Below are positions 36,340-46,307 of a stretch of 53,200 nt of DNA, one piece after another. Position 1 is the stretch's first letter; every line of letters starts with the position of its first letter. The stretch is from an uncultured Lachnospiraceae bacterium. Its GTDB lineage: Bacteria; Bacillota; Clostridia; Lachnospirales; Lachnospiraceae. The notes beneath the pieces are model-generated. The model saw only the letters and a program-made list of their open reading frames with translations, had not been told where the DNA came from and did no database searches. Position numbers and translations under genes: made by a program. The stretch is from positions 1 to 53,200 of the forward strand of contig CAJUFQ010000026.1 of NCBI GenBank assembly GCA_910585625.1, in the 5' to 3' direction.

Positions 36340-39210
36340 TTATGATTCCTCCTTCTCAATTTCTTCTATCAAGTCTCTAAGCAGCTGCTCTGCCGCATCA
36401 TCCTCATATAGCTTAAGCTGTTCTTTGATTTCTACAAGCTTACGTTTGACATTGTCCGAAAGGCGGTACTGTAGGATGTCATCCACTTTCCCGGCACACT
36501 TCTTTGCCCGGAAATGCTCCAGGCTCTCAAGGGCTTCCCTCAGTTCCCGTACTAGTTCTGCCGTTTCAATCTCATTCCCGCTCTCTTGGGTTTTTTCATC
36601 CGTCCTCCCGCTCTCTGCCAGAAAGTCCTTGATATGCCCTATTTGTTCTTCATACCCTGCCAAAAGCTGCTCTGCATGGCTGTCAACAAAAGTCTCATCC
36701 CCTCTTTTGACCGCCCTCTCCTGCTCCCTGGCAATCTCCGAAATCTTCATAGCCCCCACATTGGCGGACGCGCTCTTTAGTGCATGTACCTCGATGCCGT
36801 ATGTCTGGTAATCCCCTCTTTCCAGTAGCTCGCGCAGAAGCTTTAGCTTACGTTTTCCATCCAGACAGTAAAGGTCTAGGAGAGACTTATACTCTTCCAT
36901 GCTTCCGGAATAATGCTCCGCCAGCTCATCTGTATCAATTCCTTCAATAAAGATATCTTTATACTGTGTATGGCTGCCATCATCTTGCCCGCTTCCTCCC
37001 CAGCTGCCGCTTGGCTTCCTCTTTTCTTCCGGAATCCAACGCTGCAGCGTCTTATGCAGCATCCGTCTATCCAGAGGCTTGGCAATGAAATCCTGAAACC
37101 CGTTATTCAGGAAAGTTTCCCGGATATTTCCCATGGCGTTAGCCGTCAAGGCAATGATGACCGGCAGGCTCCCATTCTCACCGCAATCTTTGCGGATAAT
37201 CTGCACGGCTTCTATCCCATCCATCTGCGGCATCATGTGATCCATAAAGATGATGTCATACAATTTGCCGCGGACAAGCTGTATCGCTCCTTCACCGCTT
37301 TCCGCTTCATCTATGTCAAAATCATAAGACTGCAGGAGTGTTCTTGCCACCCTCCTGTTAACGACGTTGTCATCCACTACCAGTACCCGGTAACCCTTAG
37401 CGATAAAAGGTTCCAGCTTATGCTCCTTCTGGACAGGTTCCTCGGGAACCTCAGAAAGCGGCCTTCGATCTACGATTTTCTGCGGGATTTTCACGGTGAA
37501 TACCGTCCCCTCCCCATACACGCTCTCTACGTCGATCGTCCCCCCCATAAGTCCGATGAAACGCTTCGTAATTGAAAGGCCAAGCCCTGTCCCTTCCACG
37601 CTTCGGTTCCTCTTGGCGTCCACTTGCCTGAAATTTTCAAATATACTCTCAAGGTCATCCTGGCGGATGCCACAGCCGGTATCCTCTATCTGAAAGGAAA
37701 GGCACTCCAAATCCTCCGCCTCCCCCTGCACACCGGCTACAGAAATCTTGACTTGCCCTTCCTTTGTAAACTTTAAAGCATTGTTAATGAGGTTAATTAA
37801 TATCTGCTTAATCCTGCCGCCATCGCCCAGGTAACGGCAGGGGATTGTCATGTCAAACTCACTTTTAATCAACAGCCCATGCTGAGATGCCACCACATCC
37901 ATCATATTCAGCACTTCATTGACAAGGGTTTTTACATGGTACTCCGCCAGCACCAGTTCCATCTTGCCCGCTTCCACTTTAGATAGGTCAAGAATGTCAT
38001 TGATAAGCGTCAGCAGATTGCGGGAAGATGACTTAATATCACAGGCATACCCATACACGTTCCGCCCCCGGCTCTGCTCCATAATGACATCGCTCAGTCC
38101 CACAATAGCATTCATAGGCGTCCGAATCTCATGGGACATATTTGCCAAAAACGCACTCTTAGCGATATTGGCCTGTTCTGCCTGCTCCCGCACACGCTTT
38201 ATTTCTTCGATGTAATTCCTTGTATCAGTCACATCCAATATAAGGACGACATACCCTCTGAGCCTCCCTGACCTATCCGGAATCTGCTCCACATGCCCCT
38301 GATAATAGAACCCATTTAAAGAGAATTCCTTCCTCTCCTCATCATCCAGCATTCCTTGCGGAAATCCCTCCAGTTTCACGATATCTCTCCCTATCAGATG
38401 ACTGCCCAAATGGGAAAAGATGCCGACAGCAGCGGAATTATAGCTGACAATCCGTCTCTGTTCATCCAATGCTATCACGCCATCTCCCATGCTGTTTAGC
38501 AAAATCCCTGCCGCCAGGCCGCTGAAATCGTATACTTTCCTGCTCCATATGAGGATTACCACGACTGACAGGATTACCCCCAAAGTGAAAGGCGTCGGGT
38601 CATATATGTAGGTAAGTTTGAGGGCATATGAGCCAAGCGCCACTACCGGCAGGAAGGATAGCACAAGGATCAGCTTATATTTGCGCTCTGCAGCATACTC
38701 TGGATTCCTGATGCAGGCGCGGGTAAGCGCATAGATTGACAGTGCATAAGGCACAGCCGTTCCACACAACAGAAAGGCCCAGTACCCTGGCCCATACTCC
38801 AGGCTCAGGTAACCGTGCCCATCTTCTGTTACCAGCCATTTGGTCTGGCGATAATAAATATTGTGCGCATCACAGGTGAACACCAACCCAAAAATGATAA
38901 CATCTGCTATTTTTAAAAAATGTAATATCTTTGTCGGCGTTTTTCGGAAGCAGTAACTGAACATAAAATAGCAATAGCAGATTGGGATAGTAATGGCGCC
39001 TATATACTGCACCTTAACAGCTACAATGGCTGCCTCCATCCCCGGTGCGGTCAGCTCTAACAGACACCCGACATTCTGTACCAGCGAAGCTATCAAAAAA
39101 TACTGCATCAGCTTCTGTCCGCTCGATCCGTCCCCATTATACAGAAGCATCAGTGCAATGACGATCATGCAGATTGCAAATATCCCAAGTCCTATAAAAA
39201 TGCTGTTCAT
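36340..39210 (-). CDS. Hybrid sensor histidine kinase (7TM-PAS-HisKA-HATPase-REC-HPt)
   Basis: Membrane phosphorelay kinase of 956 residues. Seven hydrophobic helices cover about 1-225 (the 7TM histidine-kinase sensor type), then a PAS-like region (about 228-335), HisKA with His360 (MSHEIRTPMNA), an HATPase domain (INNALKF, DTGCGI, GTGLGLSI), a receiver with Asp657 (DIIFMDHMMPQMDG), and an HPt domain with His809 (EVHALKSASANVGA). Phosphate could pass His360-Asp657-His809 and then to the lone receiver encoded next. The ligand is unknown. A promoter was not clear in the 150-base gap upstream. Confidence 0.95.
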   Translation of the reverse strand: MNSIFIGLGIFAICMIVIALMLLYNGDGSSGQKLMQYFLIASLVQNVGCLLELTAPGMEAAIVAVKVQYIGAITIPICYCYFMFSYCFRKTPTKILHFLKIADVIIFGLVFTCDAHNIYYRQTKWLVTEDGHGYLSLEYGPGYWAFLLCGTAVPYALSIYALTRACIRNPEYAAERKYKLILVLSFLPVVALGSYALKLTYIYDPTPFTLGVILSVVVILIWSRKVYDFSGLAAGILLNSMGDGVIALDEQRRIVSYNSAAVGIFSHLGSHLIGRDIVKLEGFPQGMLDDEERKEFSLNGFYYQGHVEQIPDRSGRLRGYVVLILDVTDTRNYIEEIKRVREQAEQANIAKSAFLANMSHEIRTPMNAIVGLSDVIMEQSRGRNVYGYACDIKSSSRNLLTLINDILDLSKVEAGKMELVLAEYHVKTLVNEVLNMMDVVASQHGLLIKSEFDMTIPCRYLGDGGRIKQILINLINNALKFTKEGQVKISVAGVQGEAEDLECLSFQIEDTGCGIRQDDLESIFENFRQVDAKRNRSVEGTGLGLSITKRFIGLMGGTIDVESVYGEGTVFTVKIPQKIVDRRPLSEVPEEPVQKEHKLEPFIAKGYRVLVVDDNVVNRRVARTLLQSYDFDIDEAESGEGAIQLVRGKLYDIIFMDHMMPQMDGIEAVQIIRKDCGENGSLPVIIALTANAMGNIRETFLNNGFQDFIAKPLDRRMLHKTLQRWIPEEKRKPSGSWGGSGQDDGSHTQYKDIFIEGIDTDELAEHYSGSMEEYKSLLDLYCLDGKRKLKLLRELLERGDYQTYGIEVHALKSASANVGAMKISEIAREQERAVKRGDETFVDSHAEQLLAGYEEQIGHIKDFLAESGRTDEKTQESGNEIETAELVRELREALESLEHFRAKKCAGKVDDILQYRLSDNVKRKLVEIKEQLKLYEDDAAEQLLRDLIEEIEKEES

Positions 39211-39360
39211 AATCCTACACCACCCCGCAGAAATTATCTAATCCATTATCACAATGAAAAACTACCCTTATGGTATCAGCTAACGGCAACTTTGTCTATG
39301 GGGTTCATGCAAAATTTTCCATACATCCATACATTTAAATTTTTGTTATTCCGAAAAAAC

Positions 39361-41202
39361 TTATGCCACGTCAAATTGTGAATTGTACAGTTCTGCATAG
39401 AACCCACCTTTTGCCAACAGGCTCTTATGATCTCCCTGCTCAATAATATCCCCGTCTTTCATAACAAGGATGAGATCCGCATCCTTAATCGTAGAGAGGC
39501 GGTGCGCAATCACAAAACTGGTCCTTCCTTTCATGAGGTTATTCATCGCTTTCTGAATCCGTTCTTCTGTCCTGGTATCCACAGAAGAAGTTGCCTCATC
39601 CAAAATCAGGATAGGATTGTCCGCAAGGATGGCCCTTGCAATCGTCAGGAGCTGCTTCTGCCCCTGGGACACATTGCTGGCGTCCTCATTCAGCTCCATC
39701 TGGTAACCTCCGGGCAATGTTGAGATAAAACGGTGCGCATGGGCCGCTTTCGCCGCCGCAATCACTTCTTCATCTGTGGCGTCCAGCCGGCCATAACGGA
39801 TATTCTCCATAATCGTTCCTTTAAACAGCCAGGTGTCCTGCAGTACCATGCCAAAGTTCTCCCTAAGCTCGCTGCGACCGAACTCCCGTAAGTCGCTGCC
39901 GTCCACACGGATGCTTCCCTTTACCACGTCATAAAAACGCATCAGCAGCTTGACCATCGTCGTCTTTCCTGCCCCCGTGGGGCCGACAATCGCCACCATC
40001 TGGCCTGGCTCCACCTCACAGTTGAAATCATGGATGATGATTTTTTCTCTGTCATAGCCAAACTGTACATGTTCAAACGATACCCTTCCCTCCATCACAG
40101 ACAGTTCTTGCGGATGCTCCACAGGCGTCTCTTCTTCTTCGTCCAGGAATTCAAACACGCGCTCTGCAGCTGCTGCCGTCGCCTGCAGCATATTCGATAC
40201 CTGCGCCACCTGGGAAATAGGCTGCGTGAACTGGCGTACATACTGGATGAAAGACTGGATTTCCCCTACTTCAATCGTCCCCCGGATTGCGAGCATTCCG
40301 CCAACGACCGCCACTGCAACATAGCCAAGGTTCCCCACAAAGTTCATGATTGGCTGCATCATGCCGGACAGGAACTGGGACTTCCATGCTGACTGGAACA
40401 AGACGTCATTCGTCTCATCAAACTCCTGCAGCATGTCATCCTCCTTATTGAACGCTTTCACAATGTTGTGTCCACTGTAGACTTCCTCCACCTGGCCATT
40501 GATTTTGCCTAAATATTCTTGCTGCGCCACAAAATACTTCTGGGAAAATTTCACCACAACAGCAATCAATATGCCGGATATCGGCAAGATTACAAGGGCA
40601 ATCAGGGTCATTACCGGGCTGATACTGAGCATCATCACCAGAATCCCAATCAGCATCGTGACGGAAGTTATCAGCTGCGTAATGCTTTGGTTCAACCCCT
40701 GCCCCAAGGTATCCACATCATTGGTGATTCTTGAAAGGACTTCCCCCACCGTCCTGGATTCGAAATATTTCATAGGCATACGGTTGATCTTCTTGGAAAT
40801 GTCTTCCCGGAAGCGGAAGCATACCTTCTGGGTTATCCCGGTCATGACAAAGCTCTGGATAAAAGAACAGAAAGCGCTGAACAGATAAATGGCAAGCAGA
40901 AAAATCAGAATTTCCCCAATCCTGCCAAAATCTATCTCTCCTGCACCTGATACCTTGGCCACCAGCCCCTTGAACAGCTCTGTTGTCGCATTTCCTAAAA
41001 TCTTAGGCCCGGTTATCCCAAACACGGTGGACAATACCGCGAACACCAATACCGCAAAGACGCCAATTTTATAACGCCCCATGTACTGCAGCAGCTTTAA
41101 TGCCGTGCCTTTGAAATTCTTTGCCTTCTCTCCCGGCATCATCCCACCCGGGCCATGCCCGGGACCATGCCCCATCCCTCTTGGCCTTTTCTGTTCGCTC
41201 AT
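39361..41202 (-). CDS. ABC exporter half-transporter, canonical ATPase half
   Basis: 613-residue fused membrane/ATPase protein. A short cytosolic Gly/Met/His-rich N-terminus (GMGHGPGHGPGGMM) precedes six transmembrane helices. The ATPase has Walker A GPTGAGKTT, signature NVSQGQKQ, Walker B LILDEATSSVD and H-loop IAHRLST, so its Walker B glutamate and switch histidine are intact. It overlaps the preceding half-transporter by one base (TGATG), and the two should form a heterodimer. Drug or peptide export is usual for the family, but the substrate is unknown. Confidence 0.94.
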   Translation of the reverse strand: MSEQKRPRGMGHGPGHGPGGMMPGEKAKNFKGTALKLLQYMGRYKIGVFAVLVFAVLSTVFGITGPKILGNATTELFKGLVAKVSGAGEIDFGRIGEILIFLLAIYLFSAFCSFIQSFVMTGITQKVCFRFREDISKKINRMPMKYFESRTVGEVLSRITNDVDTLGQGLNQSITQLITSVTMLIGILVMMLSISPVMTLIALVILPISGILIAVVVKFSQKYFVAQQEYLGKINGQVEEVYSGHNIVKAFNKEDDMLQEFDETNDVLFQSAWKSQFLSGMMQPIMNFVGNLGYVAVAVVGGMLAIRGTIEVGEIQSFIQYVRQFTQPISQVAQVSNMLQATAAAAERVFEFLDEEEETPVEHPQELSVMEGRVSFEHVQFGYDREKIIIHDFNCEVEPGQMVAIVGPTGAGKTTMVKLLMRFYDVVKGSIRVDGSDLREFGRSELRENFGMVLQDTWLFKGTIMENIRYGRLDATDEEVIAAAKAAHAHRFISTLPGGYQMELNEDASNVSQGQKQLLTIARAILADNPILILDEATSSVDTRTEERIQKAMNNLMKGRTSFVIAHRLSTIKDADLILVMKDGDIIEQGDHKSLLAKGGFYAELYNSQFDVA

Positions 41203-43355
41203 CAGCTGACACCTCCTTGATCTGCAAGCTCCTTCTCGGAAAGCTGGGATCTGGCAATTTCCTGGTAAGTCTCACAATGTTCCATCAGTTCCCGGTGGGT
41301 TCCTATGCCGGCAACCTCCCCGTCTTCAAGAACAATAATCTGGTCTGCATGCAAAATCGTGCTGATTCTCTGCGCAACAATAATGACCGCAGCCTCCCTG
41401 GTCTTCTCTCCTAAAGCTTTGCGTAACGCTACGTCCGTCCTATAGTCCAACGCAGAAAAACTGTCGTCAAACAAGTATACTTTGGGGTTCTTCGCAATCG
41501 CCCTGGCAATAGAAAGCCTCTGCTTCTGCCCGCCGGAAACATTCGTACCCCCTTGGGCAATCGGACTTTCAAAACGCTCTTCCTTCGCTTGGATGAATTC
41601 TTCCGCCTGGGCAATCCGCGCTGCTTCCTCAAGCTGCTCCTCTGAGACATTGCCTACAAACCCGATATTCGAAGCAATCGTCCCGGAAAACAGCACGCCC
41701 TTCTGCGGCACATACCCGATGAGGTCACGCAGCTTCTTCTGGCTCATCTGACGGATGTCTGCCCCATCCATTGTAATGCGTCCTGCCGTCACGTCATAAA
41801 ATCTGGGAATCAGGTTCAGCACCGTCGACTTCCCGCAGCCGGTACTTCCAATAATGGCTGTCGTCTGCCCCGGCTTCGCAACAAAAGAAATATGACAGAT
41901 GGCATCCTCATCCGCGCCCGGATATCGGAAAGAAACGTCTTCAAACGCCACTTCCCCGCGCCATCCCTCCTTCAATTCATCTGCCGGATTTGCAGGGTCT
42001 GTGATTGTCTCCTCTGTACAGATTACCTCCTCGATACGGTCTGCGGCAACGCCGGCACGCGGCAGCATGACAGACACCATGGTAATCATCAGGAAAGCCA
42101 TGACAATCTGCATCGTATAAGTGATGAAGGCCATCATATCCCCTACCTGGAGATTGCCCATATCCACACCTTGGGCTCCAAACCAGACAATCATGACCGT
42201 AATGCAGTTCATGATCAGCATCATCGCCGGCATCATCATGGACATGACCCTGCTAGTGAACAGCTGCGTCTTCATCAAGTCTTTATTAGCCCCTGCAAAC
42301 CGTTCCTCCTCAAATTGTTCCCTGGAAAATGCACGGATGACCGACACGCCAGTCAGGATTTCCCTGGACACAAGGTTCAGGCGGTCCACCAGCGTCTGCA
42401 TCTTCTTGAACTTCGGCATGGTAACTGACATCAGGACGCCCACCAGCAGGATGATGCTCCCCACTGCAATACCGATAATCCAGCCCATCCCTGTCTTGGT
42501 GTTCGAAACTTTCACCACGCCGCCAACGCCGATAATCGGCGCATATAAAATCATGCGCAGCAAAAGCACAGACACCATCTGCACTTGCTGGATATCATTG
42601 GTGCTTCTGGTAATCAGGGAGGCCGTAGAAAAACGCTCCATCTCACAGCCTGAGAAACGAACAACCTTGTTGAACACCCTGCTCCTGAGCGTCATTCCTA
42701 TGTTTGCAGATACCCGGGAAGCCAAAAGCCCTACCAGGATTGCAGCAAGCATCATAACGATGGAAACGGCAAGCATCTTCCCTCCGGTACGCAGCATATA
42801 GCGGCTCTGGTAAGCCCCCATGTCATAACCTAAGGCCTCATACTCCGCTTTGACCATGAGCCGCGCCCGCTGGGAAATGATAGACTCGCTCAGGTCTCCC
42901 ATTCCCTCTTCCGCTGCCTTCTCTGCCTGCAGTACCTGTTCTTTCGTCATCTGCCCGCTGTTCAGCATGGCTTTGAGGTCGCTGGCTCCCATCTCACCCT
43001 CAGCTTCCATGGAAGACATAACCACCATAGGCATACCAAGGAATGCCTCCAATTCTTCCAGTTCTTCCTTCTCCAGCCCTGTCAGCCCGTAATTCCCATC
43101 ATCCGTTTTCCGATAGGCATCCCGCAGCGTCCTTTCCTCCTGCTCCGGCAATAATAAGCACAGCCCTTCCAGCGTATCCGCACGAATCTTCTCCGGGACG
43201 GCATAAGCAATGCCGCCCTGCTGAATTCCGATATCCACAATGTCTGACATATACTGGGGAAGCGACAGATCGCAGAGCGCCTGAACAACCAGCAGTAAGA
43301 AAATAGCAACTACCGATGCCTTGTGTTCACCCAGATACTTCATTATCTTTCCCAT
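41202..43355 (-). CDS. ABC exporter half-transporter, degenerate ATPase half with a large loop insertion
   Basis: 717 residues. TM1 (about 12-35) is followed by an insertion of about 130 hydrophilic residues (about 50-185, acidic and helical) before TM2; five more helices and the ATPase follow. Walker A is GSTGCGKST, the signature is the intact VSGGQKQR, but Walker B is LFDDSFSALD (Asp for the catalytic Glu) and the switch histidine is replaced by Gln (VAQRIST). This is the pattern of the non-hydrolysing site in heterodimeric ABC exporters, complementary to the next gene. Its own promoter lies upstream. Confidence 0.94.
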   Translation of the reverse strand: MGKIMKYLGEHKASVVAIFLLLVVQALCDLSLPQYMSDIVDIGIQQGGIAYAVPEKIRADTLEGLCLLLPEQEERTLRDAYRKTDDGNYGLTGLEKEELEELEAFLGMPMVVMSSMEAEGEMGASDLKAMLNSGQMTKEQVLQAEKAAEEGMGDLSESIISQRARLMVKAEYEALGYDMGAYQSRYMLRTGGKMLAVSIVMMLAAILVGLLASRVSANIGMTLRSRVFNKVVRFSGCEMERFSTASLITRSTNDIQQVQMVSVLLLRMILYAPIIGVGGVVKVSNTKTGMGWIIGIAVGSIILLVGVLMSVTMPKFKKMQTLVDRLNLVSREILTGVSVIRAFSREQFEEERFAGANKDLMKTQLFTSRVMSMMMPAMMLIMNCITVMIVWFGAQGVDMGNLQVGDMMAFITYTMQIVMAFLMITMVSVMLPRAGVAADRIEEVICTEETITDPANPADELKEGWRGEVAFEDVSFRYPGADEDAICHISFVAKPGQTTAIIGSTGCGKSTVLNLIPRFYDVTAGRITMDGADIRQMSQKKLRDLIGYVPQKGVLFSGTIASNIGFVGNVSEEQLEEAARIAQAEEFIQAKEERFESPIAQGGTNVSGGQKQRLSIARAIAKNPKVYLFDDSFSALDYRTDVALRKALGEKTREAAVIIVAQRISTILHADQIIVLEDGEVAGIGTHRELMEHCETYQEIARSQLSEKELADQGGVS

Positions 43356-43388
43356 GTTCTCATCTCTCTTCTTATAGGTTTTCCGTCC

Positions 43389-43417
43389 ATGCTATTCTAT
43401 TTGCCAGTATTTGTCAA
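43389..43417 (-). promoter_or_regulatory. Promoter of the ABC exporter operon
   Basis: Minus-strand TTGACA at 43412-43417, a 17-base spacer, and TAGCAT at 43389-43394, about 35 bases before the first exporter gene. Confidence 0.7.
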
Positions 43418-43519
43418 TATTGCAAATCTTAAACTTTCTAAATTTTTTATAAACAGTCCGATAAGCAGGACTTACAGACATTGATTCCGTAAACCGGGAC
43501 AAACATGCCTGCAGGCATA

Positions 43520-44311
43520 TCAAAGCAGCCCATAATGCTCGCAGGCTTTGTATATCCCATCTTCCATGAGCGGCGCCGTCACAAAGTCTGCCGCATCCTT
43601 CGCCTGCTGCATCCCATCTCCCATGGCGGCGGAATGCGCCGTATATTCCAGCATGTCTAAATCGTTCGTGCTGTCTCCGAAAGAATATGTATTTTCATGC
43701 GCAATACTGAGCAGCCGGCAGATTTCCTGTATGCCGGTAGCCTTATTAAATCCTTTCGGCACAATCTCCATGAAATCCCCTCCCCTGTGGATTACCGTGT
43801 AATCAGGCTCCAATACGCGTTCCAGTTCCCGCTGTTTTTGTTCTTCCTGCAGATAGTTTGCGCAGAACTTGCTGACCTCGAGGCTTTCTTCGTTGCCAGT
43901 CACCCGCAAAAGCCTCTCGCCCATGCTGCTTTTTAATTTCTTCGGGAAGGCTGACTCCTTTGGGAACCGCTCTTCATCTAAATAAAGGAAATGCCTTCCC
44001 TCCAGGATATAGGCTGCCTCCAGGCTCCGTAGGAAATCATTTACGCGCTTAATCCTTTCCTGAGGGATATGATGATAAAACTTCACTTCCCCATGAAATT
44101 CCCCATAAGTGCCGCAGCCTGCCAGGATACCGTCAAACCCCAGCGGCAGAAGATCCTGATCCGGTATGAATACCCTGGTCCTTCCGCTGCTGATAAACAG
44201 GTAATGCCCACGCTCTTTCATCCGTTGGAAAGCCTCCCGCGTGCTGTCCGGGATTACATGTTCCTCATCCCATATTGTGCCGTCAATGTCAAAAAACAAT
44301 GCTTTTCTCAT
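43520..44311 (-). CDS. Cof-type HAD hydrolase
   Basis: Cytoplasmic sugar-phosphate or nucleotide phosphatase of the HAD superfamily, IIB cap type. Motif I is FFDIDGTIW, motif II FISSGRT, the conserved Lys lies in the segment before SFGDSTNDLDML (motif IV), and NKATGIQEI precedes it. 263 residues is normal. The substrate is not predictable. It is upstream of the exporter genes in the same direction but separated by 164 bases with a new promoter. Confidence 0.93.
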   Translation of the reverse strand: MRKALFFDIDGTIWDEEHVIPDSTREAFQRMKERGHYLFISSGRTRVFIPDQDLLPLGFDGILAGCGTYGEFHGEVKFYHHIPQERIKRVNDFLRSLEAAYILEGRHFLYLDEERFPKESAFPKKLKSSMGERLLRVTGNEESLEVSKFCANYLQEEQKQRELERVLEPDYTVIHRGGDFMEIVPKGFNKATGIQEICRLLSIAHENTYSFGDSTNDLDMLEYTAHSAAMGDGMQQAKDAADFVTAPLMEDGIYKACEHYGLL

Positions 44312-44423
44312 AAATTTTCATCTCCATCTGCATCATACATTAAAATTCTCCGGTCTCTCCCCACTCAGAGCATATTATATCACAACATCCTTGGAACATC
44401 CATACGGTTGTCCTTTCATTTAT

Positions 44424-44453
44424 TTGGGGAATATGATACAATACTTCTATAAT
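44424..44453 (+). promoter_or_regulatory. Possible promoter of the nitrite/sulfite reductase gene
   Basis: TTGGGG at 44424-44429, an 18-base spacer, and TATAAT at 44448-44453. It would give a leader of about 180 bases. In the 329-base gap between 44311 and 44641, this and the palindrome below are the only signals I see. Confidence 0.5.
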
Positions 44454-44579
44454 TTGAGTTCCCAGTTTTTATATCAACTGATATTTTAACGCCAAAGGTT
44501 CTTGCTGCCTCTGACAGCATAGACATCTTGGTACCATAAAATTTCAAAATGGGCCAACTCGAGCCCTATAAAAATTGCC

Positions 44580-44620
44580 ATTTCGGGGTATCTTATTAGG
44601 TAAGAAATAATACCCGAAAT
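44580..44620 (+). promoter_or_regulatory. Large imperfect palindrome just before the reductase gene
   Basis: The left arm ATTTCGGGGTATCTTATT and right arm AATAATACCCGAAAT face each other over about seven bases with one extra G and one mismatch. It ends 20 bases before the ATG and its GGAGG ribosome site. It could be a repressor operator or an RNA hairpin controlling translation. It has no U-tract, so a terminator is unlikely. Confidence 0.55.
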
Positions 44621-44640
44621 CAGTTTATCAGGAGGTTATC

Positions 44641-46176
44641 ATGAGAAATCACGTAGATGAATTTCGTGGAGATTTAAAAGAATTTGATGAGATGACGGAC
44701 AAGTTCTACAAAAAAGAAATTAACGTCGCGCAATACAAAGGATTTTCCGGCGGTTTCGGCAGTTACGCCCAGAGAGGCGGCAACGCAAGCATGCTACGCT
44801 TAAGGCTTACCGGAGGCGAAATCACAAAAGAGCAATTAAAATTCATCGCAGACAGCGTTGAGAAATATGACATTTCCCTCACGCACATTACCACTTGCCA
44901 GAGCCTGCAGCTGCATAACCTGTCAGCCGAACAGGTCTGCTCCTTAATCCAGGAATCTTTTGAGCATGGCATTATCACCCGGGGCGGCGGCGGGGATTTC
45001 CCGCGCAACGTAATGTGCCCGCCCCTTTCCGGCGTACAGCAGGGCGAATATTTTAACGTGCTGCCTTATGCAAACGAAGCGGCTGACTATTTGCTGGGTT
45101 TCATCAAGACGGTCAAATTGCCGCGCAAATTAAAAGTATGCTTTTCCAACTGCAAAGAAAATGTCACCCACGCTACATTCCGTGACCTGGGATTCGTGGC
45201 AAAGGAAAACTGCCGTTTCGACGTATACAGCGCAGGCGGCCTTGGACGCAACCCACGCATGGGCGCTCTGGTCGCTTCCGATATCGCTCCTGATAAAATA
45301 CTCTATTATATAAAAGCTATGGTCGATACCTTCACCGCTTATGGCAACTATGAGAACCGCGGGAAGGCACGCACCCGCTTTATGCAAGAAGAGATGGGTA
45401 CAGAGAACTATGCAGCCGCTTATAGGGAAAAGCTTGACCATGTCCTTGACAGCGAAAACCTTGACCTGACTGTCACAGTACCGGAAATCACAAAACAGGG
45501 GGACGGAAAGAACCTTGACAATCCAAGAGCTATCCCCCAGAAACAGGATGGGCTCTATTCCGTCTCTTACCACCCAATCGGCGGAAGCCCTAAACCAGAA
45601 TTTTTCCGTAAATTATACGACGCCATCCTTCCTATGGAAGACGTGCTGGTACGCCTCTCCCCGGATGAAAGCATGTATATCATCAACCTGACATCCTCCG
45701 AGGCGGAAAAAATCCTCACGCTCACCGCAGACGGAGCCGCAAATACGTTCGAATCCTCCATCTCTTGTATCGGGGCCTCCATCTGCCAAGTTGGCGCAAG
45801 GGATTCCCAGAGCCTGCTGCATGCCTGCGTGGAAAGGGTGCGTAAAGAGAATTTCCCGGATGGCACCCTGCCCAAAATCCATATCTCAGGCTGCCCTTCT
45901 TCCTGCTCCGCACACCAGGTCGCACCTTTAGGCTTCCGTGGTGGCGTAAAGCAGACCCCCGACGGCCCGAAGCCTGCATTTGCCGTATTTGAGAACGGCT
46001 GTGAACTTGAGGGTGAGGAAGCCTTCGGCGAAGACGTGGGCGTCATGCTGGAATCGGAAATCCCGGAATTCCTGGCAGACCTTGGAAAAGCGATTGCTTC
46101 TGAAAACATGGATTACGGCCAGTTTATCGCAAAACACCATGATACATTCATGGAAATTGCCGGAAAATATATATAG
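44641..46176 (+). CDS. Siroheme nitrite/sulfite reductase
   Basis: Assimilatory-type reductase with two ferredoxin-like half domains and a siroheme-4Fe4S centre. The cluster ligands are C376, C382 (CIGASIC), C418 and C422 (GCPSSC), the family Cx5C...Cx3C arrangement. 511 residues, with RGGNASMLRLRL and TTCQSLQLHN early on. Nitrite versus sulfite cannot be separated by sequence reading. No electron-donor, transport or siroheme genes are adjacent. A GGAGG ribosome site and a palindrome precede it. Confidence 0.93.
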   Translation: MRNHVDEFRGDLKEFDEMTDKFYKKEINVAQYKGFSGGFGSYAQRGGNASMLRLRLTGGEITKEQLKFIADSVEKYDISLTHITTCQSLQLHNLSAEQVCSLIQESFEHGIITRGGGGDFPRNVMCPPLSGVQQGEYFNVLPYANEAADYLLGFIKTVKLPRKLKVCFSNCKENVTHATFRDLGFVAKENCRFDVYSAGGLGRNPRMGALVASDIAPDKILYYIKAMVDTFTAYGNYENRGKARTRFMQEEMGTENYAAAYREKLDHVLDSENLDLTVTVPEITKQGDGKNLDNPRAIPQKQDGLYSVSYHPIGGSPKPEFFRKLYDAILPMEDVLVRLSPDESMYIINLTSSEAEKILTLTADGAANTFESSISCIGASICQVGARDSQSLLHACVERVRKENFPDGTLPKIHISGCPSSCSAHQVAPLGFRGGVKQTPDGPKPAFAVFENGCELEGEEAFGEDVGVMLESEIPEFLADLGKAIASENMDYGQFIAKHHDTFMEIAGKYI

Positions 46177-46238
46177 ATCGGAAAAACAAAATTTGTGGAT
46201 TCTTATAGACTGAAACGTATTGGATAACAGCACAAAAA

Positions 46239-46271
46239 GGGGGATATGATTCGAATAGAATCATATCCCCC
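46239..46271 (-). terminator. Terminator of the PAS-GGDEF-EAL gene
   Basis: GGGGGATATGATTC and GAATCATATCCCCC form a perfect 14-base stem with a five-base loop, followed on the minus strand by TTTTTGTG. It lies 37 bases after the stop codon at 46308. It may also slow plus-strand transcription from the reductase gene. Confidence 0.9.
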
Positions 46272-46307
46272 GGTTACTGCAACCCGGCTTCCGTCTTATA
46301 CATCCTT

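Noticed and set aside
44560..44640. A known riboswitch upstream of the reductase
   Set aside because: I could not match the leader to any riboswitch consensus; only a palindrome is visible.
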